Shown: positions 51,037-62,622 of the stretch, piece by piece
Position numbering within the stretch: position 1 is the stretch's first letter
Layout of the letters: every line of letters begins with the position of its first letter
NCBI GenBank assembly: GCA_013399895.1
Contig: VXBA01001830.1
Span: forward strand, 248,001-312,000
Reading direction: 5' to 3'
DNA length: 64,000 bases
From: Serilophus lunatus
Lineage: Eukaryota > Chordata > Aves > Passeriformes > Eurylaimidae
The notes under the pieces: model-generated
The model's input: the letters and a program-made list of their open reading frames with translations, nothing else
The model's database searches: none
What the model was told of the DNA's origin: nothing
Translations under genes and position numbers: made by a program

Positions 51037-52194
51037 GGTGACTGGTCACCTGCTTCCTCCAGACTGTTAAATCCATTTCTCTGTAGAGAAGCGACCCGTT
51101 CTCAAAAGGAAAAACACCGAGGGTACCAGAAGCAGAAAGCGATAGAGAAGTCCAAAAGATGTGAAGACAAACAATGACATGGATCCCACTTCCCAGCAGA
51201 AGAACACAGGCAGCAGGAGCAGAGGCTCAAAGTACACACGTCTGGGAAACCTGGGTGGGTACCACCACTGGAAGTGTGAGCCTCAGCTCACACTCTGCCT
51301 GATGGAGGACGACAGGAGAGGCTGGGAAGTCCATAGAGCATGTTCCAAACAGAATGGCAGGAAACAGTCCAAAATGAACTGTTCCACAAAGGAAATTTTG
51401 CTTTGTTACCTTGTCCAGAAGCCTTATTACCTCCCTTTTCAACTTGCTGCTTTATAAAGCTGAAACGGTGCATTTGTGGACTTTGTGGTGCTGCAGAAGT
51501 TTATAACTCAGTAGACTTTATGACTGCAAGTCATTTGTATCGATTTATTTACTTCATTAGTGAGGGAAAGATGTAATTCTGCATTGATGGAGAATCAAAT
51601 TGAAGAAGGAATAGCCAATTAATCGTTTCAAAATCACATTTTGTAGTGTAGTTTTCGAATGACACAACCAAAATTAACAGAGTTAAGTAATCTAAACCTA
51701 TAGTTAGAAACTTAAATCACTGATCTGATCTGTAGACAAATGATTTATGCAGCTGCTTTTACAAAATCTCCCCTATTTATAAGTTTTATAAGACCAGCTA
51801 ACATAATGATGAAAACTATTCGATTGCCTAAACAACACTGCAAGATTTTACTCCTGGACTTTGAAGGAACTGTGTTGATTGAGACCAACAGTTTCCCAGA
51901 AACATAGCTGGATACTCAATCAGGGAAGTCCCTTCTTACCAATCACTGCAAACAATGCAGTAAAAACTGTGCTTTTGAAATCCAAACCATTTTAGCATTT
52001 TCCTTTGATGTAGCAACTCCAGCAGCCCACTGGCATAAATATCTTTAAAGCATTAATTTGGCAAGCTTGAAACCTTAAGTGGGAAACTAATATTCCCAGT
52101 GTAAGATACTTAAATATTTAATTCTAATGTATAAAAATTAATACAAGAAGTGGGGAAAAGTCTAGGAATAATAATACTTACCACCTTTCTGTTG

Positions 52195-52366
52195 GGCATC
52201 TCAAATTATTATAAACAGATAAATAAGCATTGTTTTCTTGATTTACCTGTGGGGTAAGCAAATTGCTCAAGGCCACAGAGTGATTCAGAGATGTACACAA
52301 CTAAGGAGCAGAGCTGAGGCTCTTTAGTCCTTCTCCAGTAGTTTGCTATTGCACCACACCTTAACA
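52195..52366 (-). repeat. MIR/CORE-SINE-like ancient fragment
   Basis: Plus-strand wording AAATTGCTCAAGGCCACAGAG, then GGAGCAGAGCTGAGGCTC, then TTTGCTATTGCACCACACC parallels the reverse complement of MIR-type SINEs ('acttgcccaaggtcacacag', 'ggcagagccgggattcgaac', 'accactatgctatac'). It is highly diverged and the 5' tRNA-derived head is weak. It could instead be another old amniote SINE sharing this core. Confidence 0.5.
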
Positions 52367-52923
52367 TGCAAATCATTACAGAAAGGACAACAAAGAAATC
52401 CACTGTCCTGTTGACCTCCCCAACATCTCCCTTCCTTTGCTGGCTTTCTACAGACCACTTCCAACCTACCTTACCCTGTTGGATAACTCAGCCATCTGGC
52501 AAGGCCTGCAAGGACTGCCTTGAGCATTCCAGCCAGCACCATGCCTAGGATAGACAGCAACGCTGGGACATCCTGATGGCTGCAACCTCCACAAAGATAA
52601 CTGGGCAACCGCACTGGCAGGGACAGCACTGTGGGAGGAGGCACGAGGGAGGATCTCCTGAGAGACTGAAGTTCTCAGGAGGGCTGAGTCAGCTCTATCA
52701 TTGCTTCATGAAGATCCAGGAACGGACGTAATGAAACATGATGTCAGCACTCTGAGAAAATAATTTGTCATATCAACCTAATGCAGCCTGAATCTTTAAT
52801 GTGATATTGATTTTGCTAATGTTCCTCCATGCTGCCATCTGGAAGCAAAATACCTCTTTGTAATACAGTAAACTATGCTCAGGGTCATGCAATACAACAA
52901 CCAATATAATTACAAAGGTGAGT

Positions 52924-52965
52924 TGGCTTTGTTGGGGTTTTTTTGTTGTTTTGGGGGGTTTTTTA
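52924..52965. repeat. T/G-rich low-complexity tract
   Basis: GGCTTTGTTGGGGTTTTTTTG followed by TTGTTTTGGGGGG and a T run. Contains two long G runs. Confidence 0.85.
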
Positions 52966-55900
52966 AGGAGAAAAAGGTATTTAAAATTCTACATTCAAAG
53001 GCAGTCACTAACATCATTTGCACTAAGAGAAAAACTAGTCATGCCTAATTCCAGTCATTTCATCTTACATCAGGTAAGAAGACACATCACCATGACAGGC
53101 ATGTCCTAAGAAAGGGGGCAAAGAAGGCTGGGACAGCTGCAGGACTTACAGAACAAGGTCCTGCAGCACTAAACCAACATTTCAGTGCTCATTTCAAGGG
53201 GCTCACATGGTCAGAATTTTTGTTCTTTTAATCCATCTTTTCTCACTAGGCAAGTCAAATACCATTTTTTTCCATCAAATGGCTAAAACTGTATGTCCTT
53301 TTTATTTAAGTCCAAGAACTTGCCTGCTTTAAATAAACTGAACATTGATCATTTTCCACTGATTTGGGGAGTGCTGTATTATTTCTTTTACCACACTGCA
53401 GACACAGGAAACTCAGAACTAATTGGAGAGACGAGGGAAATTCTGGTGGCAATGGGTTTTCCTACTTGACTCCTTCTCCAAGCCCCAAACCTCTTCTTAC
53501 CCTTTTCTCCCCAGTGCCCTCTAAGACAAAGACAAACTCTGGTCCCATCCCTTCCCTCCCTCAAATCACTTGCCATCTCACATCCTTCTTGTATCATCAT
53601 GATTAAATAGAACCATGTTCCCAGTAAAGAGATGTTAACAAATATAGTATTTTTGGAGGGCTGCAACCCTATGAGGTTTTGTCTAGATCTTAAAAATCAC
53701 AATGGTTATTCATGTTTATTCATCATCTTTGCCTTTTATGCTATAGCTGCAGGCAGATGAACTCATAATCACCATGTTTTCTGCTTAATCTCATGCACCT
53801 CATTACGATGTATTCATAGCTATTCCCCTCTTCCTCCTCCCCATGTGATATGTGCTACCCCTCTCAATGACTTCCTCTGCAAACAGCAGAGACCACAGCA
53901 GATTTGGAAACCTAACCTGATGAGAAGAGCTATAACAATGTACTCTTGTTCCATCTACCCCTTTTTTTGAAACCCAGAGTTGGACCCTGAGCAGGATCTC
54001 ACTTCAAGTGGAGCAACTACTCTTTCAAGTACTGAGAAAAATCTTCATCTGACAGACAGCCAAGATAACTCCTATCAGTGAATAAATTATGAAATGCCTC
54101 TCAAAAAATGTTATAACTATAGTTAGAATATACAAGATGACTCATAATCCTGACAAATGATACCCCCATCTGTCAGATTCACAAAGCCAGGAAACTTTAT
54201 ATAGAAATCTTACAACTTTCTTTCAGATAAAACTCTCCTGCCAAATCTATCTTCTCTAAAATAGTAAATTACCTTGTTTTGTGGCTCAAAACACTATTTT
54301 TGGACAATGCCCCACCACAAGTAAGGATTACTTTGTTTTGTTTGCACTTTATCCCACTGCAAACAGATACAAGCCAGGGGTGGGGGGGGAAGTAATCGTT
54401 AGTCATCAGTAAAGGGAGATCTGCCAGATGGTCAAAATGAAGAATGCAGTGGGTTAAGCACATTTCACCTCAGAGAGAAGTTAACCATGGCATTCATAAG
54501 ATGTCCTATTTCCTTCAGAAATATTCACACAGAATAATAATCAGAATAACAATTTTGAAGATTAATAGTCATGTGCAGTCAAGCTTTAACATGAATTCAC
54601 ACATACAACATGGATTTTGTGTTACCATAGGGAAGTTTTTTTTATGAGGAGAGTTGTCTGTAAGTTGGTTTTTGTTCTTTTTTAAAGATGGCAAATGCTC
54701 TCGAGCAAAGAAAGCCTTGTGGACATCAAATATTCATTGAAACCAGGAGTTCCAGCTGTAAAAGTAATAATATTGATACTGTTTACTTTAGAAAACAGAT
54801 TTTTAAAAAACATTACTTTGCTGTTTAAATGCTGATTAGCTACATTATCAATAAATTGAAGATGCTATAAGGAAGTCTTATGAAAAAGGCTTATGCTCCA
54901 AGCATAACATCTGCAATCCCAAGTGTGATAATCACAGACTTCCTTGTGATGTTCAGAAAAAACCCTAATTTTATTGAACCATTTTACTTATTGCTTTATG
55001 TGCAATTATTTATCTCAGGAAAAAAAAATCACCTAGAAAACATGCTAGTATTTGCAAAGTACCACCTCTGCTTCCAATATCTGAGGTGGTCTTAAAGTGG
55101 TTTAGTGCTTTGAATTGGGATTTTTTTCACACCTTACAGAGGAGATACCACCAGTGAATCCTCAGATGCACTCTACCTCTCCATTTTAGTTAGGTCAATC
55201 AGATTTGGTCCTGCTTTGTATCACAACTCAGGTGTTTCAAAGAGCCCCTTTCTTTTTCACTGAGGTAAGCACAGGAAAAGAATAATAATTGGAATATTTT
55301 GTACAAAGGATTGTCTGGGTCATCACAAAACTAGAACACCTTCAGGGAGATGACGCCACTCATTTCCAAAACAAGAAAGAAGATTCTCTAAACAGTCTCT
55401 ATCCATCATGATTTATGAAGCTGAGCCAGTGTTTCTATAGTAAAGTTTAACTTAAAAAAAAATACATGTACTGCAGTATCAGTCTACTCTTGCTATTTAA
55501 TTCCTCAGAGCTTTCATTGCTTCCAACCTTTCAAGCTTATGTTACATAGAAAAAATCAAGTCCCTCCCATCTTCTCCATGAACAGCAGTGGTGCCCCAGT
55601 AGCTAAGCAAGCAGGCAGGGAACTTGGTCTCTAAGCCCCAGAGAACGCAGTACCAGGGGCACAGATGTGGTGCTAATACCCAGGATCTAATTCTCTACCA
55701 GATTCAGTTCCTAACAGGCACGCAGGGTCCTGCTTCTGACAGCAACATCCCCTAAATTACTGCATCATGGCAATAGCTTAAATCAGGAGCTTCAGCAAAC
55801 TGTGATTATGCACATCCAACATGTAAAGAAGCTTAGCAGAGATTATGAAGCTCCTGCCACACAGTCCTTAGATTTATTTTCCCCCTTTTTAAATGCAACC

Positions 55901-57320
55901 AGAAGATTAAATTAGTAATTTTTTTTAATCATAATTTGAAAGGGAGACAAATAGCCCGAAAACGTTTCTAGTAGTTTCATAGGACAATTGAAAAGGACTA
56001 AAAGAGCTTGAAATGCCAGTAGTCTAATTCAATCAAGATGGACTCTGCAGCAGAAGTAGTGGTTTTCAGGGCACCTTGCAGTGTTAAAGGAACCAACTGG
56101 TTTATGTAGAGGGAGAGGTCTCCCCCACATTCCAGCTTAGCAATGTAAATAGCTTCACGAACCTTTGCCATGGGTAGAGTTGATAGAAGAAATTGAATTT
56201 GCCATGCTAGTTCAATTAAAAATATCCAAAATTAGACTAGAAGAATTAGTGCAAAACCACTACAAAGCTGATTATGTGTAAAGCATTAGCTACTAAGAAC
56301 ATTATTGTTACAATTATTATTTTGTTCTATAGATCTCCATTATTAGATACCCCCTTTGTCAGCATTTATACGTTATTTTAAAAGTTTTACTTTTTGAAGA
56401 AATACATATTATTGTGAATTCTTTTCAAGTAAAAAAGTCATTGGGTTTGCTGAAAAATAGGATTTTAATTCATTCATTTTACACCTGCATAACCTGTACA
56501 GGTCAGTTTCCAGTACCCTGAATCATTAGGGACCACAAACACCAGTTCCCATGGGCCAATATGAAGACAAAAATTCACCAACAGGAACAGACTTTTACCA
56601 TGTATTTGAGGGAAGACAATATGCTTTTGAACCTTGTACTGGAAAACACTGCTACAAGAGACATGATTTCATACATCATCTTTCCTAATTAGCTGCTGGC
56701 AATATTTTCATTATCTAAAGCTGCTTCTCACACTGCTAAGTGTGTGTTAACTCAGCACAGGTGTGCTTTAACCACTATAAGATTCAGTAAATCTGGCAAC
56801 TCTTCTTTAAGCTAACCAGTGAACATCTATCATCAGCTATCCCTCCTCAGACAAGCCTCTCATTTCTCAGCCACTTCACTCCTTCAGCCAAGAGGGCTAT
56901 GCACAGCTTACACTCCCTCATCCCATCTGCAGCTGATATTTGTGCTACAGAGCTGAGAGCTTACCACGGGCAGCAGGGAACATTGACCTATTTTGTATGA
57001 AGTACATCACCTGTCTCTTCCTATATTTCCTAGTACCAGCCTTATTCTTCTGTTCTGCCCTGAAAACACCCAAAATAGAAATCATTTAAAGAGTCTAGCT
57101 CTTTAAACGGTTGCTGGGACACATTCTCAATGAAAGAACATGAAAGATTTCTGTAGAAGCTTTCCTGAGGCTTCTGAGTCCTGTGGCAATTTGCAGCCAA
57201 GGTATTTGCAGCCTAACCTACAAACTAGTTATTTTAAAATTCCTATTGTAAAACTGCTACAAAACCTCATCATTAACAATAATTTGGTTTTTGTTAGCAA
57301 CATTTTAACTTGGAGATATT

Positions 57321-57407
57321 GTTTGTTAGCAAACAATAAGCTAATCTGTTAGCAAACAGTTTCACATATGAAACTTATCAAACTTATGAGTTTCACTTAT
57401 GAAACTC
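57321..57407. repeat. Cluster of four short hairpins
   Basis: Four inverted repeats with four-base loops in 87 bp: GTTTG-TTAG-CAAAC (57321-57334), CTGTT-AGCA-AACAG (about 57346-57359), GTTTCA-CATA-TGAAAC (57359-57374) and GAGTTTCA-CTTA-TGAAACTC (57388-57407). The first two share TGTTAGCAAACA and the last two share the TTTCA/TGAAA arms, so the block looks like two small duplications. Confidence 0.7.
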
Positions 57408-58369
57408 AATATTTTATACCAGTTTTCAAAAAACAAAGCAATTTTGATTGAATGCTACTGTTGTGCAAAGATTAAGTGCATGTGCCTTCCACAAGCAGGC
57501 CATGGTGCACAGCTTGACAGAATAAACCTGCTTCCACAAACAGCCTTCCCTGGTCCTATTCCTTCTGCTCCCCACTCCTTTCACAGTCCCAGCAGCAGCA
57601 GGATTCATGCAGCTGTGCTGACTACCAGACCAGAGATCAAAAAACGCCAACCCATTACACAACTCAAACAACTCCCAATCCAAGCAGCGTTTAGTTCGCT
57701 TTTCACTCACCAGTGATCACGCCCACTCTTCAGTGAGCTGGCTACAGGTCAAATAAGCTTCCTCTAGAGCCCTACCTGCTTCACCTACAGCAAAGTAGAT
57801 CTCCCACTTGTTTCATTCAAGGCAGCAGCCCTATAAATACAAAGGATGAAGAGAGGATTTATTGACAATTACTATTATATACCACAAAGTCTACAGAATA
57901 TTAGTGTGATTCACAGGCATTTGTCCATATGTACACTTGTTTTCTGTTTTCACTGAGATATGAAAGGCTGCACAAGCCAGGCAAAAGCCCATTTTAGCCT
58001 CCAACAGCCTGCGACAGCCGAACCCTGGGGAATCCACTCTTAAGGAGGCAAAGCATGCCCCAGCATGTCCTCAGAATACACACAAACTCGTGCCTCTGGG
58101 ACTTTCTGAGCCAGAAATGCCGTTTTCCTATTTAACAGCCTTCAGTAGATATTTCTGAAGCCTATTCTGTTATTTTGTGCAGAGCGCCATGTGACAAGCT
58201 CCATTGCCTAACTACATTGTTCAGAAAAGGATTTCTTTCATGTGCTTTGAACTTGTACCCTACCAGCCATGCTCAATGCCAACTCCTGTGCTAGAGAAAA
58301 CAGGGAACTCTTATTCCCTAGGTATGTCCCACCTGACAACCACAAATACATAGACATATCACATCCCTG

Positions 58370-59370
58370 CCATGCCAGCTCTTTTCCAGCCTGAAGAATC
58401 ATACTGCAGCATATCGTTCTACTTTCAGAAATCATTCTGTGCCTTCAATGACCCTCGTAATTCTCATCCACATGCACTCCAGTTAGACTGTGTCATTTCA
58501 ACAATGGCAAACACAGGAAAGAGAGGCCAGAACCGCACACAGTATTCAAGACATGGGTGCACCACTGCCCACATAGGGCCACTGTGAAGCTTTCTGCTAG
58601 TTCTCTATTCCTTCCCTAATAACTCTTACCAGCTGATTTGGAGTTTGGGTGGAGCTTTCTGTAAAAGACATTCTAACAAAAGCAGCTTCTCAGCAGCGGC
58701 CAATCTAAAGACATTAATTCTGAAGGGAAACTGGCAGCTCAAATCAATACATTGATTTTCACATGCCCTCCTATTGCCCAGTTGCTCAAACTCATAAAGC
58801 CTGTCTGCAATTTTTCAGTGAGGTCTCAGTCTGACTACTTAAGTATCATCAGCAACTTGGTACTTCACTGTTTGCTTTCTTTTCCAAGTTATTCATCAAT
58901 ATATTGAGGTGCACAGGCTCCAGCAGAAACTTCTGCAATAGTTCACTGGTGGTTTTATTTTCACCATGAGATTTGCCCATTTTAGTGATACCTGCATTTT
59001 GCAGTTTTTCATCTATTATTCATTGATTTAAAGATTTACTTTTCTGGTCCATTGCAAAGTTGGAGGGGTTTTAATCCATTTTTGGGTTGGGTTTTTTTAT
59101 TTTGGGGGGCTTTTTTGCATTTGTTTGTTTTTAAATCAAGTGTGGTTGTGAATTTTATCAAATACCTATGGAAAATCCCAGTATAACACCTCACCTGACA
59201 GTCATCTTGGTTCACATGTTCACTGTGCACTTCAAATAACTCCAACAAATAAATAGGAAAAACCTTGTTTTTTTAAAAGTCATACTGACTATTCTGCTAT
59301 GCATCATGTTCCCCCAATGGAGAATTCTATTATTAAAAGTAAACTCAATTAATCTTCCTGATATAGAACG
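58370..59370 (-). mobile_element. Very old CR1-type LINE remnant (3' UTR and ORF2)
   Basis: AACCGCACACAGTATTCAAG is the reverse complement of a well-conserved CR1 ORF2 stretch. Further right come AGTATCATCAGCAACTTGGT, CAAGTTATTCATCAATATATTGA, GTGCACAGGCTCCAGCAG and, near 59150-59330, TTTTATCAAATACCTATGG, GTCATACTGACTATTCTGC and TAATCTTCCTGATA. All are in CR1 order read on the minus strand. Identity is low and no long frame survives, so this is much older than the 3213-4135 copy. A T/G-rich tract sits inside it. Confidence 0.75.
59079..59133. repeat. T/G-rich low-complexity tract inside the old CR1
   Basis: TTTTTGGGTTGGGTTTTTTT, TTTTGGGGGGC and TTTGTTTGTTTTT. It has no counterpart in CR1 and therefore arose or inserted after the LINE. 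Confidence 0.85.
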
Positions 59371-59854
59371 GGCTTTTTGGGCTTCCCTGGAAACTCTGCC
59401 TCCCCCTTGCTCTTTACCACACTTCTGGTGCAAAAATATATTAAGTGAATCATATTAAAGTGAGCAGTTGCATATTACAAGTAGTTATTCTGTTCTTCAA
59501 GGCACATCATATCCTAGTGATGATATGTTCACAGTTTTAGCTATGTTGTTCCTTCAGTCGCCTCTTCTACAGGCACCAAGACGAATCCTTTGGTACCCAC
59601 AACCCTCCCAGAGAATATATTGAGGCATTTAAATCTGCAACATTCTCCACTGGGATGGTTAAAGTAAAAAATAATTTGATTTTACTAGTGCAACTTACTT
59701 CTCCAAATGCTTTTGAAAAAAGAACAAATACACACATCACACAACACCACCCACCACTACAGTGGTCTATTGGCCTCAGTGGAAAGCCAAGGGTGAGTGG
59801 GGGACGCAGGACAATCAGTAAACAGTATTTCCATATTCAATGTATTTGATTTTG

Positions 59855-59943
59855 AAAAAAACCAACAAACCAAACAACCCAACAAGAAAACCCCCCAAAA
59901 AACAAACAAAAACTCAACCACCAAAACACAACCCGAACAAAAA
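59855..59943. repeat. A/C-rich low-complexity tract
   Basis: AAACCAACAAACCAAACAACCC then AAAACCCCCCAAAAAAC and AACAAAAACTCAACCACC, about 89 bp. Confidence 0.9.
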
Positions 59944-60241
59944 GTATATTTATTTATACTTTTTATAAGTTCACAATCTGACCTGCCAGGTTTCTGTTAG
60001 TTATTACACTCCTCATTTGGATACACCTTGCACTCTTCAAAGGAGCCTTTCAGGTTAGTTTTGTTTTGCTGAGAGGTTTCTTTGTGTTGTCTGGAGTTTT
60101 TTTTCCTTGCTATATAATCACACTATTTTCACTTTTCCTTTATTTTATTTCCTAATAGAACATACTCTTTGAAGTCTCCAACAATATGTCTTTAAACCAC
60201 CCCAAAGATTTGACTCTTGACTACACCTTTCAGCATTTGTT

Positions 60242-60307
60242 TAAAAATAAACAGATAAATAAAAATCAACAACCAACCAAGTAAAAACTAAAACCCCAAA
60301 CAACCCC
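60242..60307. repeat. A/C-rich low-complexity tract
   Basis: AAATAAAAATCAACAACC, ACCAAGTAAAAACTAAAACC and CCAAACAACCCC. Confidence 0.8.
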
Positions 60308-62534
60308 ATGGCAAACATCCTTTTCTGTTCTCTCAGTATAGCTGTCCCCAGTTTTTGGGAAGGGCCTTTCTCAAATTTGTTGCCCCTGCAGTGAAGCTGA
60401 ATTTATGTGCACTGTAGCCACTACCACAGGGCAGCTTTAACATGACATTTTGAAATTGCATGTTCAGCAACAAGATGCTGCCTCTCTTCTTATGAATGCC
60501 CTCACTAGTTTGCTTATGCAGCTGCCACTGACAGTGTTTAAAGCTTATTTGCAGTATCCCATCCCGATACGACAGGTATCCAGTCCAGGTAGATGTTAAA
60601 GGTACAACACAGCCCCAGCCTTCTGTGGTCTCTCCCATATCCCTCCATACAACTGGTGCCATAACCACACTGATGGCAATAAAACAAGTTTTTCTTTCCT
60701 GTGCCTAAGCTCATTGGGATTTTCTGTTACTTATAGCAGGCTGCTGATCTAACTTGACTTTAAGCTTTAGAATACAGCACAGCATCTCTGCCAGCTCAGC
60801 CTACTCTGGCTTTCTCTCTACTTTGATGCTGCATTAGCCCAGCATTTGTCACCCTCTTGCCACATTTAAGATGCACATTATGTCGATATCCTCTTTTAAA
60901 GATAGGCATTTAGTTTTGCATTTTACTACTTTGGGTTCTGGTATTACTGCAAAAATACATTAGAGTGTTTTGATTTTATTTTCCTCTGTGCATGTTTAAG
61001 TAGCACTCCATTTGGTACCACTCTTCCCTTCTCTTTCCCACATAAGTAGTGATAGGGGACAAAAGAGGACCTACAGAGAGCATGGCAGAGGAGTTACTGC
61101 CTACCGTTTGTTCCCAGAATGTCTGGATTCATGGTGCCAAGGATACAGTCAAGATACCTTGACCACTGAGTTCCCTTCTTTCCTTCCTAGGAACCTGTCC
61201 AAACAATTTGTCATGTCCAACATCTCTCTAATGCCCAACAAGTAGGACATCAGGTAGTCCATATTCGAATAATACAATCTGGTTTTAATATATTCCTCAT
61301 AATTTAATCCCTTCAGATTAAATATCCTTACTTTTGCCTACTCCTAAATCTCCAATGATACTTTACAATTAATCTTTCATAAACATTATAGTGGCATTCC
61401 ATCACCGTGAACAACATAAAACCACCCAAAAATGCATAGCTACACATATTCCACACATAATTCAGAGTAGCAACACACAGAAAAGGTTAAAGTACTATGA
61501 GAGAAGTTATAGACTCTCCACTGGCATCAGAATTCAAAGGAATAAGCAAGAGAGTGGACTTCACCACCAATGCCATTCTTTCTGCACAACTCCTGCGCTG
61601 CAATGGTGCCATCATTAAAGAAAGATGTCAGCACTACAGAAGTAATTTTGGAATGTAAAAGGAAAGCCCATGTGTTAAGACTAAAAAGTTAGAAAGTTAA
61701 CGTAAAGGAAGCTTTGAAAACAGTTCTCATTACATTGACAAAGAACTAAATTATTGATATTACTGAAAGATATGCTGACACAGGTAATTGCTGGGATGAG
61801 AAGCTTCCCCATCTCCACCAGGTACACTGAACTTCTGCTTTTACATGTATGCAAGAGGTCTTACTCTTTTGTAGATGTTACATGAAGTGATTACTTACCT
61901 ACTTTATATCTAAACAGCTTAAAATGAATTTTTAACTCCTCAAAGTCTTTTGTCCTGATAAAAACAGCAGCTTGCTAGTTGTTATAGAGTCCTTTAGTTC
62001 ATTTCTGACATTCAGTAATAGCCCTCCATGTTATCAGCAGATACATGCATGCTGAAGGAAAAGTTTCCTTATTGATTTATCCCAGACCTCTGATGCAATA
62101 AGCCATTTATCACTGCCATACAGACGGTGCTAAATAAATTTAGCATACTGTATTAAACACAAAGGCTGTGAAAAGGTGGAACCTCATTTTCAAGGGGCCT
62201 CTGCTCAACTTAAAAAATGTGGAAGCATGAGTGAAACAGCCATACTACAGTTGCATCTATGTTTTTCCACAGAAAGAAGTTGCAGATACAGTAACAGAAA
62301 TGAATCATTTATTTTTTAAACCAAATGGGTCAAAGTGCCTTGGTAAGGTGCTTCCAATGTTGATCTAAACCTATTTTTTTCTGAAGTATATGGGGTTTTT
62401 TCAGGTTTCTATGATACACCTTGGAAAGCTTAAAACAGACCTATTGACAAAATTTGAATTTTATAAACTACATTTAATTGAGCAGAGATGGAAACCACAG
62501 AAACATAAAAAGATATTTCTTCTTGTTATCTCTA

Positions 62535-62622
62535 CCAAAAAAACCCACAAACCAACACAAAATAGAAAACCCCACACCCAAAACCACAACCAAAACCTCC
62601 AAAACCCAGAAAAACAGAAAAT
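62535..62622. repeat. A/C-rich low-complexity tract
   Basis: CCAAAAAAACCCACAAACC, AAAACCCCACACCCAAAACC and ACAACCAAAACCTCCAAAACC. The plus frames that cross it are artefacts of this composition. Confidence 0.9.

Larger units (their letters stand above)
49661..58369. other. Unassigned intron sequence
   Basis: No gene recognised. Contains the low-complexity tracts, MIR-like fragment, AT-rich block and hairpin cluster annotated separately. GC-richer, unassigned patches occur at 52430-52700 and 55560-55740. Open frames are short and lack recognisable domains. Confidence 0.45.

Noticed and set aside
60333..60668. 111-codon minus-strand open frame
   Set aside because: Checked as a possible upstream BICD1 exon or retroviral remnant. 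It shows no coiled coil, no AAEYG motif and no retroviral motif.
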